The notes beneath the pieces were generated by a model, which saw only the letters and a list, made by a program, of their open reading frames with translations, was not told the DNA's origin and did not search any database. Of a stretch of 64,000 bases of DNA, positions 9,205 through 17,300 are shown one piece after another (positions within the stretch are counted from its first letter, which is position 1; the number at the start of each line of letters is the position of its first letter). A program made the position numbers and the translations under genes. The stretch spans positions 4,422,501 through 4,486,500 of the forward strand of contig NZ_CP012109.1 of the NCBI RefSeq assembly GCF_000280925.3. Reading direction: 5' to 3'. This stretch comes from Myxococcus hansupus. GTDB taxonomy: Bacteria; Myxococcota; Myxococcia; Myxococcales; Myxococcaceae.

Positions 9205-10203
9205 TCAGGATGCGCCTGTCCCCGGGGCATCTCCCAGCGCCGCGCGATGGAGTTGGTGCCACGCGACGATGGCCCGGTCCGCGCGAACCAGGGTGCCGTG
9301 CGACAGCGCCCCCGAGCGAGGCAGGCTGGAACGGACCATTCGATGGTCATCCGGCTGGATGAACTGGAACTCGAACGCAATCGCCAACCGCGCGGCCAGC
9401 CACCCCAGCCCCGGCACCGGCACGTAACGCTGGTGGAAGCGCGCGGCGATCCACGTGTGCTCGCCATCCACGGGCGTACACACCACGGCGGCATCGAGCC
9501 GCGGCGAGAAGCGCAGGTGGAGCGCGCCCGGGTAACCCACATGGATGTCGAAACGAAGCCCCGTGCCCGGCGGCCCGTCCTCCTTTCGGAGCCAGCCCAC
9601 CGAGCGAATGGAACCCGACTCCACCTGCACCTCATAGGGGTCCAGCCGCGTGTACCCCGGCGGCACGTAGCGCCGGTGCGCGAACGGAAAGTGATGGAGG
9701 TCCAGCATCCCCTCCATCACCCGCGTGAAGCGCGCGCTCCAGACATCATCCACGGAGGCGCTGTTCGGGCCGGGTTCGGGCGCGCTGGGGAGCCACGGCA
9801 GTTCGGGCAAAGGCTCACGTGTCACCCCGCCCAACCAGGCCCAGATGAAGCCGTGTGCTTCACGGACCGGATGCTTGCGCAGCGAAAGCGCCTTCGACGG
9901 TTTCGCCTCACGCCCTTCGCAAGGCATGGCACGGCAAGCCCCGCCACCGTCGTAACGGAAGCCATGGTACGGGCACTCCAGCATCCCCTCTCGCACCCGG
10001 CCGAGCCCGAGGTCCGCGCCACGATGAGGACAGGCCGCATCCGCGCCATGCGCCACGCCGTCCGCGTCACGCCACAACACGAGCCGCCGCCCCAGGCGCT
10101 GGAGCCCCAGCGGCGAGGAGCGCCCGAGCGCCGACGCCTGGGCCACCGCGTACCAGTGCGTGGCCCACCGCTCTTCCTGCTTCGTCCCCGTCGCTTCGTT
10201 CAT
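9205..10203 (-). CDS. Rieske [2Fe-2S] non-heme iron oxygenase, alpha subunit type
   Basis: 332 residues. The Rieske cluster ligands are C58, H60, C77 and H80 in CPHRGADLGLG...ECPYHGFRYD. The catalytic mononuclear iron site is visible as DLHHFPFAH (D-x2-H-x4-H) in the C-terminal half. Such enzymes hydroxylate or demethylate aromatic rings, steroids or choline-like compounds, using electrons from a separate reductase that is not encoded nearby. It is the first gene of a two-gene operon with a TetR regulator. The substrate is unknown; pheophorbide-a-oxygenase-like or steroid/aromatic monooxygenases are alternatives within the family. Confidence 0.88.
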   Translation of the reverse strand: MNEATGTKQEERWATHWYAVAQASALGRSSPLGLQRLGRRLVLWRDADGVAHGADAACPHRGADLGLGRVREGMLECPYHGFRYDGGGACRAMPCEGREAKPSKALSLRKHPVREAHGFIWAWLGGVTREPLPELPWLPSAPEPGPNSASVDDVWSARFTRVMEGMLDLHHFPFAHRRYVPPGYTRLDPYEVQVESGSIRSVGWLRKEDGPPGTGLRFDIHVGYPGALHLRFSPRLDAAVVCTPVDGEHTWIAARFHQRYVPVPGLGWLAARLAIAFEFQFIQPDDHRMVRSSLPRSGALSHGTLVRADRAIVAWHQLHRAALGDAPGTGAS

Positions 10204-10227
10204 GGGAGCCGCCCCTAGACCGACAGT

Positions 10228-10242
10228 TAGACCACTGGTCTA
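10228..10242. promoter_or_regulatory. Palindromic operator TAGACCA-C-TGGTCTA
   Basis: A perfect 7-base inverted repeat with one central base lies 25 bases upstream of the oxygenase start. Its size, symmetry and place at the head of an oxygenase-tetR operon fit a TetR-family operator. The AT-rich ATAATAG beside it on the minus strand could be the -10 element it overlaps. Binding by the adjacent regulator is inferred. Confidence 0.6.
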
Positions 10243-10308
10243 TTATGGGGCGGCCCAATCCCCGCGCAACGGGAAACACGGGGCCGCGAGCCCCCGAGGC
10301 GGGGGGCG

Positions 10309-10914
10309 TCATCGCTTTTCGGGACTAGGGGGAAAGCGAGACAGCAGCTTGTGGACCGCCTCGTCGATCTTCTTCTGGAACGCCTCGGGCGACAGGTTCC
10401 GGTGGAGCTCGGCTTGCGCGGTGCCTCGCCAGACGAGCCGCTGCTCCCTCGCGTCCACGCCGTCGAGGATGAGCGTGCCCACCTCGTATTCACGGACGTA
10501 GGTGCGTGGGCCGCCCACTCCGTAGGGATACCCATAGGGCCCGTAGAAGGAACTCCAGGGGCTCCAGTAGGGCCCCCACGGATAGCCGTAGAACGAATCC
10601 ACGGTGTCGATGGACAGCTTGGTATTGATGGCGCCCTGCCAGCCCACGAGGAAGTCCGGGTCGTCGGACATCTCCACCCGCTGGTAGCCGCGCGACTGCA
10701 GCTCCTTGTCCACCGCCATCCGCACGCGCACGTCCGTGATGTCGTTGTAGACGCGCGAGTCCTTGCCTTGAGGCTGCGGCAACCAGGCGTAACGCTGGAA
10801 GCGCTCGATGCGCTCGACGGCCGTGGGGTCGTAGTTGGTGTTGACCTGAACGCCCGAACAAGCCGCCAGCGCCAGCCCCAGCAGCACGGGAGTCATCCGA
10901 TACAGCAGCCGCAT
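10309..10914 (-). CDS. DUF4136 lipoprotein
   Basis: 201 residues. The signal peptide ends in the lipobox LALAACSG, so the protein is a lipoprotein. It continues with VNTNYDPTAVERIERFQRYA, VDKELQSRGYQ and DPDFLVGW, the conserved elements of the DUF4136 family, followed by a Tyr/Gly/Pro-rich loop (FYGYPWGPYWSPW) and GTLILDGVDAREQRLVWRGT near the end. The start ATG at 10914 has a strong ribosome-binding site, AGGAGGAGG. Family members are outer-membrane lipoproteins of unknown function. The gene is divergent from the M13 peptidase gene. Confidence 0.85.
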   Translation of the reverse strand: MRLLYRMTPVLLGLALAACSGVQVNTNYDPTAVERIERFQRYAWLPQPQGKDSRVYNDITDVRVRMAVDKELQSRGYQRVEMSDDPDFLVGWQGAINTKLSIDTVDSFYGYPWGPYWSPWSSFYGPYGYPYGVGGPRTYVREYEVGTLILDGVDAREQRLVWRGTAQAELHRNLSPEAFQKKIDEAVHKLLSRFPPSPEKR

Positions 10915-11193
10915 TCGAGCCTCCTCCTGTTGGGGCGCGAACACCGCGCGACGCCCGTTCCTGAGAAAGCTAGGCGCCCGTCGCGCGGGCCTCGGGTACG
11001 GCCCGGACGTCCGGCATCCGGGGGGGAGCGGGTCCTTGCGAAAGGTGGGCTCGTCCGGGATGAAACCGACGAATCCGTTGTTCCGGCCGCGCCTTCGTGC
11101 CCCAGACCGTCTATATCCCCCGCTTTCGGCCGTTGACGGCGGCACGCCGCCCCGGCGGTCTGGCACACCCCTGCTGTTTCTCAGGAGCCACCT

Positions 11194-13332
11194 GTGACCC
11201 ACCCCCATCGACGTTTCACCGGCGCCAGGCATGTGCTGGTGTCCGCATGCACGTCCGCCCTGCTGACCTCGTGCGCATCCTCCACGTCCGCCGAGAAACC
11301 AGAGGCCCCCGCCGCGGCGCCGCAAGCGGCCCCCGTGGCCTCCGCGCCGAAGCCCACCTACGGGACGTTCGGCTTCGACCTCGCCGGCATGGACCGGAGC
11401 ATCACGCCGGGCAACGACTTCAACGGCTATGCGAATGGGACCTGGATCAAGCAGACGGAGATTCCAGCCGACCGCTCCAGCTACAGCAGCTTCACGACCC
11501 TCACGGAGCAGGCGGACCAGCGCAACCGGCAGCTCATCGAAGGGCAGAACCAGGCCGCTGAAGGGAGTGAAGCCCGGAAGGTGGGCGACATCTTCGCCAG
11601 CTACATGGACGAAGCCGCCATCGAGGCACGGGGCGCCGCGCCGCTGAAGCCCGAGCTGGACCGCATCGCCGCCATCAGCCAGCGAAGCCAGTTGGCCACG
11701 GTGCTGGGCGCGTCGCTGCGCGCGGACGTGGACGCGCTCAACATGGGTGACGTCACCACGGACCGGCTCTTCGGCCTCTGGGTGGCCGAGGACTTCAACG
11801 AGCCGTCGCGCTACGCCCCCTACCTGCTCCAGGGCGGACTGTGGCTGCCGGACCGTGACTACTACCTGGTGGACAGCCCCCGCTTCGCGGAGGTCCGCAA
11901 GAGCTACCAGGCCCACATCGCCGCGATGCTGAAGCTGGCCGGCTTCGACGACGTGGAGGCCCGGGCGGGCCGTGTCCTCGCGCTCGAGCGGAAGATGGCG
12001 CAGACGCACTGGCCCCAGGTGGACACGCGGGACGTCTCCAAGGCCAACAACCCGTGGCCCCGCGCGGAGTTCGCCAAGCGCGCGCCCGGGCTCGCCTGGA
12101 ACGAGTTCTTCAACGCCGCGGGCCTGGGCGAGCATCCGCAGTTCATCGTCTGGCAGCCGAGCGCGCTCAAGGGCCTGTCGAAGCTGGCGCAGTCCGAGCC
12201 GCTCCAGGCCTGGAAGGACTACCTGGCCTTCCACGCCGTGGCCCGTGGGGCGGCCTCCCTGCCGAAGGCGTTCGTCGACGAGAGCTTCGCCTTCAATGGC
12301 AAGACGCTCAGCGGCGTCCCGACGCAGCGCGAGCGCTGGAAGCGCGGCGTCGACGCCACCAACCACTTCATGGGCGAGGCCGTGGGCAAGCTGTACGTGG
12401 CCAAGTACTTCCCGCCGGAGGTGAAGGCGGAGGCGGACGCCATGGTCCGCAACATCATCACCGCGTTCGACAAGCGCATCGACGCGCTGACGTGGATGTC
12501 GCCGGAGACGCGCACCCGGGCGAAGCAGAAGGTGTCCACGCTCCAGGCCAGCATCGGCCATCCGGAGCGGTGGCGTGACTACTCGGGGCTCGACATCGTC
12601 CGGGGTGACGCCTACGGCAACGCCGAGCGCGCCACGCTCTTCGAGTACCACCGCAACGTCGCCAAGCTGGGCAAGCCCGTGGACCGGCAGGAATGGTACA
12701 TGGTGCCGCAGTTGGTGAACGCGCTGAACTCGCCGCAGCAGAACTCCATCATCTTCCCGGCGGCCATCCTCCAGCCCCCCTTCTTCGACGCGAACGCCGA
12801 CCCGGCCGTCAACTACGGCGCCATTGGTGCCGTCATCGGCCACGAAATCGTCCACAGCTTCGACGACGTGGGCGCCAAGTTCGACGCGCAAGGCAAGCTG
12901 GAGAACTGGTGGACGAAGGAGGACGAGGCGAAGTTCCAGGCCGCGGGCCAGGCGCTGGCGGCGCAGTACAACGCCTACCGCCCGCTGCCGGACCTGTCCG
13001 TCAACGGCGAGCTGACCCTGGGCGAGAACATCGCCGACGTGGCGGGCGTCGCCGTGGCGTATGACGCCTACCAGCTCTCCCTGGGCGGCAAGCCCGCGCC
13101 CGTCATCGACGGCTTCACGGGCGACCAGCGCTTCTTCCTCGGCTTCGGCCAGGTGTGGCGTGGCAAGTACCGCGAGCCCTACCTGCGCCGCATCCTCATG
13201 ACGGATGGACACGCACCTGGCCCCTACCGCGCCGCCACCGTGAGAAATCTCGACGCTTGGTACAACGCATTCGAGGTCCAACCGGGACAGACGCTCTTCC
13301 TGACGCCCGACCAACGTGTCCGGATTTGGTAA
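11194..13332 (+). CDS. M13 family (neprilysin/PepO-like) zinc metallopeptidase lipoprotein
   Basis: 712 residues, GTG start with AGGAG six bases upstream. The signal ends in a lipobox (SALLTSCAS), so it should be lipid-anchored, outside the cytoplasm. The zinc site is H550-E-I-V-H554 in VIGHEIVHSFDD, and the third ligand is E611 in GENIADVAG, both M13 signatures; the family ending VRIW is present. The N-terminal PGNDFNGYANGTW is also typical. M13 enzymes cut peptides of up to about 40 residues. It is intact and of normal length. The gene for a tiny lipoprotein follows 70 bases downstream. Confidence 0.93.
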   Translation: MTHPHRRFTGARHVLVSACTSALLTSCASSTSAEKPEAPAAAPQAAPVASAPKPTYGTFGFDLAGMDRSITPGNDFNGYANGTWIKQTEIPADRSSYSSFTTLTEQADQRNRQLIEGQNQAAEGSEARKVGDIFASYMDEAAIEARGAAPLKPELDRIAAISQRSQLATVLGASLRADVDALNMGDVTTDRLFGLWVAEDFNEPSRYAPYLLQGGLWLPDRDYYLVDSPRFAEVRKSYQAHIAAMLKLAGFDDVEARAGRVLALERKMAQTHWPQVDTRDVSKANNPWPRAEFAKRAPGLAWNEFFNAAGLGEHPQFIVWQPSALKGLSKLAQSEPLQAWKDYLAFHAVARGAASLPKAFVDESFAFNGKTLSGVPTQRERWKRGVDATNHFMGEAVGKLYVAKYFPPEVKAEADAMVRNIITAFDKRIDALTWMSPETRTRAKQKVSTLQASIGHPERWRDYSGLDIVRGDAYGNAERATLFEYHRNVAKLGKPVDRQEWYMVPQLVNALNSPQQNSIIFPAAILQPPFFDANADPAVNYGAIGAVIGHEIVHSFDDVGAKFDAQGKLENWWTKEDEAKFQAAGQALAAQYNAYRPLPDLSVNGELTLGENIADVAGVAVAYDAYQLSLGGKPAPVIDGFTGDQRFFLGFGQVWRGKYREPYLRRILMTDGHAPGPYRAATVRNLDAWYNAFEVQPGQTLFLTPDQRVRIW

Positions 13333-13402
13333 AGCCAGGCATGTCATTGACGGCAAATCCCGGATTGAAGGAGCGTACTGCCTTCACCCCGGAGGAGCCG
13401 GA

Positions 13403-13606
13403 ATGATGCGCAACATGCTGCGGAGTGGCTTGGGAGTCCTCGCGGTGCTGGCCATGGTGGGCTGTGGCGGCCCCGTTGAAGACACGCAGGACCTGATGCT
13501 GGCGGACCAGGAGCAGGAATTGCCGATGTGCAAGGTGGACGAGCCTCAGCCTTGTCCCACCGGCTACACCTGCGTGAACCGGGTGTGCCGGCCGGATCCG
13601 CTGTAA
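13403..13606 (+). CDS. Tiny Cys-containing lipoprotein
   Basis: 67 residues: MMRNMLRSGLGVLAVLAMVGCGG is a lipoprotein signal with the cysteine in VGCGG. The mature part is acidic (QDLMLADQEQELP) and ends with four cysteines in MCKVDEPQPCPTGYTC and VCRPDPL. The ribosome-binding site GGAGGAG at 13391-13397 sets the start at 13403 or, equally, the next ATG at 13406. The type is common in myxobacteria; the function is unknown. Confidence 0.65.
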   Translation: MMRNMLRSGLGVLAVLAMVGCGGPVEDTQDLMLADQEQELPMCKVDEPQPCPTGYTCVNRVCRPDPL

Positions 13607-13676
13607 CGCTGTCGTCGTTCCCGCCAGGCGGCCTCGGCTGTCGCCGCCTGGCGGTTCGAAGACGTTGGAGAGTCAC

Positions 13677-14231
13677 GTGTCACTGCCGGGTCCCGTTCTC
13701 GAAACACCGCGCCTCATCCTCCGGCCCCCCGTGGCGGACGACCTGGAGGGGTTCGTGGCGCTGCTCGCCGACCCGGAGTCGGCCCGGTTCATCGGTGGCG
13801 TCCAGCCGCGCACCATGGCGTGGCGGGCCCTGTGTGTCATGGCGGGCGCGTGGGCCCTCCAAGGCGCCGCGATGTTCTCCGTCCTGGAGAAGGCCACGGG
13901 TGCGTGGGTGGGACGCGTGGGCCCCTGGCACCCGGACGGCTGGCCAGGGACCGAGATTGGCTGGGGGCTGCGCCGCGAGTACTGGGGCCGGGGCTACGCC
14001 ACCGAGGCCTCGGCGGCCACCCTCGACTGGGCCTTCGAGCACCTCGGCTGGACGGACGTCATCCACTGCATCGTCCCGGAGAACACGCCCTCCAAGCAGG
14101 TCGCGCTCCGGTTGGGCTCGAGCCTGAGAGGTCCGGGCCGCATGCCGCCACCGTTCGACACCCTGAGCGTCGAGGTGTGGGGGCAGAGCCGCGAGGCATG
14201 GCGCGCCCGGCGGAATCCGCGGGTCGGCTGA
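13677..14231 (+). CDS. GNAT family N-acetyltransferase (RimJ/RimL-like)
   Basis: 184 residues from the GTG at 13677, which follows TTGGAG by six bases; a TTG four codons earlier is an unlikely start. It opens with PVLETPRLILRP and has the acetyl-CoA loop region WGLRREYWGRGYATEAS and the later VIHCIVPENTPSKQVALRLG, all standard for GNAT acyltransferases that modify ribosomal proteins, antibiotics or small molecules. The target is not known. The gene lies alone, 165 bases before the large TPR gene. Confidence 0.85.
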   Translation: MSLPGPVLETPRLILRPPVADDLEGFVALLADPESARFIGGVQPRTMAWRALCVMAGAWALQGAAMFSVLEKATGAWVGRVGPWHPDGWPGTEIGWGLRREYWGRGYATEASAATLDWAFEHLGWTDVIHCIVPENTPSKQVALRLGSSLRGPGRMPPPFDTLSVEVWGQSREAWRARRNPRVG

Positions 14232-14350
14232 TCCTGGAAAACCCCCGTCCCCACCGGCTCCGCCTGCCCGCCCCCTGGGGCTGCTGGCACCCAAATCGTC
14301 AAGAAAGACGGGAAGTTGAGGGACCGGCCAAGCGCGTGTTACGACCGGCG

Positions 14351-14380
14351 ATGGCCAGTCCTTCTCCCCCAACTGGCCAT
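14351..14380. promoter_or_regulatory. Inverted repeat ATGGCCAGT-N12-ACTGGCCAT before the TPR gene
   Basis: A perfect 9-base inverted repeat with a 12-base loop ends 16 bases before the TPR start codon and directly abuts the CGGAG that probably serves as its ribosome-binding site. It could be an operator for a dimeric regulator or an RNA hairpin controlling translation. There is no U-tract, so a terminator is less likely. Confidence 0.4.
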
Positions 14381-14396
14381 TCGGAGCCGGCTTTCC

Positions 14397-17300
14397 ATGA
14401 GCGAGCGCAACGACGTCCCGAGGACCACTGCTTCCGTGGCCCCCCTCCCCGTGTCTGGCGCGCCCGCGAGCCCGAACGCTCCGGCCACGGAGACGCTGGC
14501 TCAGGCCACGCCCCACCTGCCCGCGGCCAACACCCGCGCCGAGGACGAAGCCCGCGAGCGCATCGCCTCGCTGGAGCGTGAGGCCAAGGCCCTCAGCGGC
14601 GCGGAGCCCCACACCGCGGCGCTGCTCTTCCACGAGGTGGGCCTGCTCTGGGAGGAGCCGCTCAAGAATCCGCGCAACGCCGCCGTCGCGTTCCAGAACG
14701 CGTACAAGCTAGCGCCCCGCTACCTCGTCAACATCCGCGCCGCCCGCCGGCTGTTCTCGGACGTGGGCAACTGGCAGATGGTGTTGCAGTTGATGGACGC
14801 GGAGCTCGCCGCCACCGAGGACTCGCGCCACCAGGCCGCGCTGCTCTTCGAGAAGGGCATCATCCTCCAGGAGCGCCTGTCCCGCGACGAGGAGTCCGCG
14901 ACCTGCCTGCGCCAGTGCCTGGACCGCCGGCCCACGGACGTCGTGGTGCTCACGCAGCTCGAGTCCGTCTACGCCTCCCGAAACGATGCGCCGGCGCTGG
15001 TGGAGGTGTACCGGCTGCTCGCCGCCGCCGTGCAACAGCCGTCGCTGCGCGCGCACTACCTCACCGCCGCGGGCCTGCTGCTCGAGGAGCGGCTGAAGCA
15101 GAAGGAAGGCGCCGCGGCCCTGTTCCGCGAGGCCTTCGCGTTGGATCGGTCCGACCTCCAGTTGCTCGCGGCGATGAAGCGCCTGGCCGAGCGCGAGGGC
15201 CGCGTCGACGAGCTGCTGGCCGCGCTGGGCGCGGAGGCCTCCGCGCTGGGCGCGCAGGCGGCGCCCGCGTACCTGCAGATCGCCAAGGTGTACGAGCGCA
15301 ACGGCCGCAAGGATGACGCGCTGGCCGCGCTGCTCGCCGCGCGGCAGGTGGCCCCCAACGAGCCGCTGGTGCTCAGCGAGCTGGCCGGCATCTACGAGAC
15401 GCAAGGCCGCTTCGAGGAGCTGGCCGACGTGCTGCTGGCGCGCGTGGGCTCGCTCAACGACGAGAGCGAGCTGGTGGCCACCAACCTGCGGCTGGCCGCG
15501 CTGTACGAGGAGGTCCTCAAGCGCGAGGCGGACGCGGCGGCGCGGTATCAGGCCATCGTCGCGCGCATCCCTGGCCACGCGGCGGCGCTCGCCGGCCTGG
15601 GCAAGCTGTACTACCGCATGCAGAACTGGGAGGGGCTGGTCGCCGTCTTCGACGCGGAGGTCGCCGCCGCCGAGGACGCGAAGCAGAAGGCCGCGCGAAT
15701 GTACAAGGCGGCCGAAATCCTGGAGGAGCGGCTGGGACGCCAGGAAGAGGCCATCACCCGCTACAACACCTGCCTCCAGCTTCAGCCCGGCTACCTCCCC
15801 GCGCAGAAGGCCCTCACCCGCCTCTACGAGCGCCAGGGCCGCTTCGCCGAGCTGGTGGCCATGTACGAGCAGGACCTGCTCCAGACGAGCGACCGGGACC
15901 AGCTCATCACCACGCTGAACAAGATGGCGGTGGTGTATGAGGACCGGCTGGGCGACCTGGACCACGCCATCGAGTGCATGAAGCGCATCCTCGATCTGGC
16001 CTCGGACCACCTGCCCACCATCCGCAACCTCGGGCGGCTGTACGAGCGGGCCGCTCGCTACCGCGAGCTGCTGGACACGCATGACCTGGAGGCGTCGCTC
16101 GCGGGTGACACCAAGCAGGTGCTGTCGCTGCTGCACCGCAACGCGGAGATTCTCGACGAGCACCTCAAGGACCGCGCGGGCGCCATCGCCGCGTACGAGC
16201 GCGTGCTGGCGCTGTCGCCGTCCTATCTCCCCGCGCTCAAGGCGCTGGGCCGCCTATACGCGCAGGACGGCCGCTGGGAGAAGCTGGTCGACATGTACCG
16301 CGCGGAGTCGGAGAGCTCGCCGTCCACCGAGCAGGCTGCCGCGCTCATCTACAAGATTGGCGAGCTGTACGAGCAGCGCCTGAGCCAGGACAACGAGGCC
16401 ATCGCCTCGTACAACGAAGCGCTGATGCTGGCGCCCAGCTACTTCCCGGCGCTGCGCGCCCTGGCCCGCATCTACCGCGCGCAGGCGGCGTGGGAGAGCC
16501 TGGTCGAGGTGCTCCGCGCCGAGGCCGCCAACCGCACCGACCCGATGGAGCGCGCCAACGCGCTCTACCAGGCCGCGGCCATCTGGGAGGAGCAGCTCCT
16601 GCGGCCGGAGCTGGCCATCGACACGTACCAGGAAGTGCTGCGCCTGACGCCGGGCCACGCCGTCACGCTGCGCGCGCTGGAGCGGCTGTACCTGGCGCAG
16701 GACAACGTGAAGGAGCTGGTCGGCATCCTGGACCGCGAGACGCAAGTGGGCGGCACGCCCGCGGCCAAGGTGACGGCGTACCTGAAGCTGGCGCGGCTGT
16801 ACCTGGACCGGTTCCAGGAGCCGTCGCGCGCGGCGCAGTGCTGCGAGGCCGTGCTGAGCCTGGAGGCGGGCAACCTCACCGCGCTCACGCTGCTGGAGCG
16901 CATCCGGGCCTCGGACCGGCCGCGCCGCGCGGAGCTGCGTCAGCGCATCGCCGAGCGCGTGACGGACCCGCGGCTGGCCACCGCGCTGCGCCTGTCCGCC
17001 GCGGTGGACCTGGACCGCGCGCCCGCCGAAGGCACGCTGGAGGCGTACAAGCGCGCCTTCGAGGCGGACCCGGGCGACGCGCGCCTGGCCTTCGTGCTGG
17101 AGCGGGGCCTGCGGCAGGCCGGTGACGCCTCCGGACTGGCGCGCCTCTACACCATGCGGCTGGCCGCCGCGCAGGACGTCGACGAGGCCCTGGAGATGCT
17201 GCTGCGCACCGCCGAGCTGGCGGACACGCGCTTCAACGACTTGGAGCGCGCGGCGGCCCTCTACCACCAGGCCCTGGAGCTCCAACCCCAGTGTCTGCCC

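Noticed and set aside
10915-13356. The long minus-strand extension upstream of the DUF4136 lipoprotein.
   Set aside because: The lipoprotein signal and AGGAGGAGG fix the start at 10914; the extension is antisense to the M13 peptidase.
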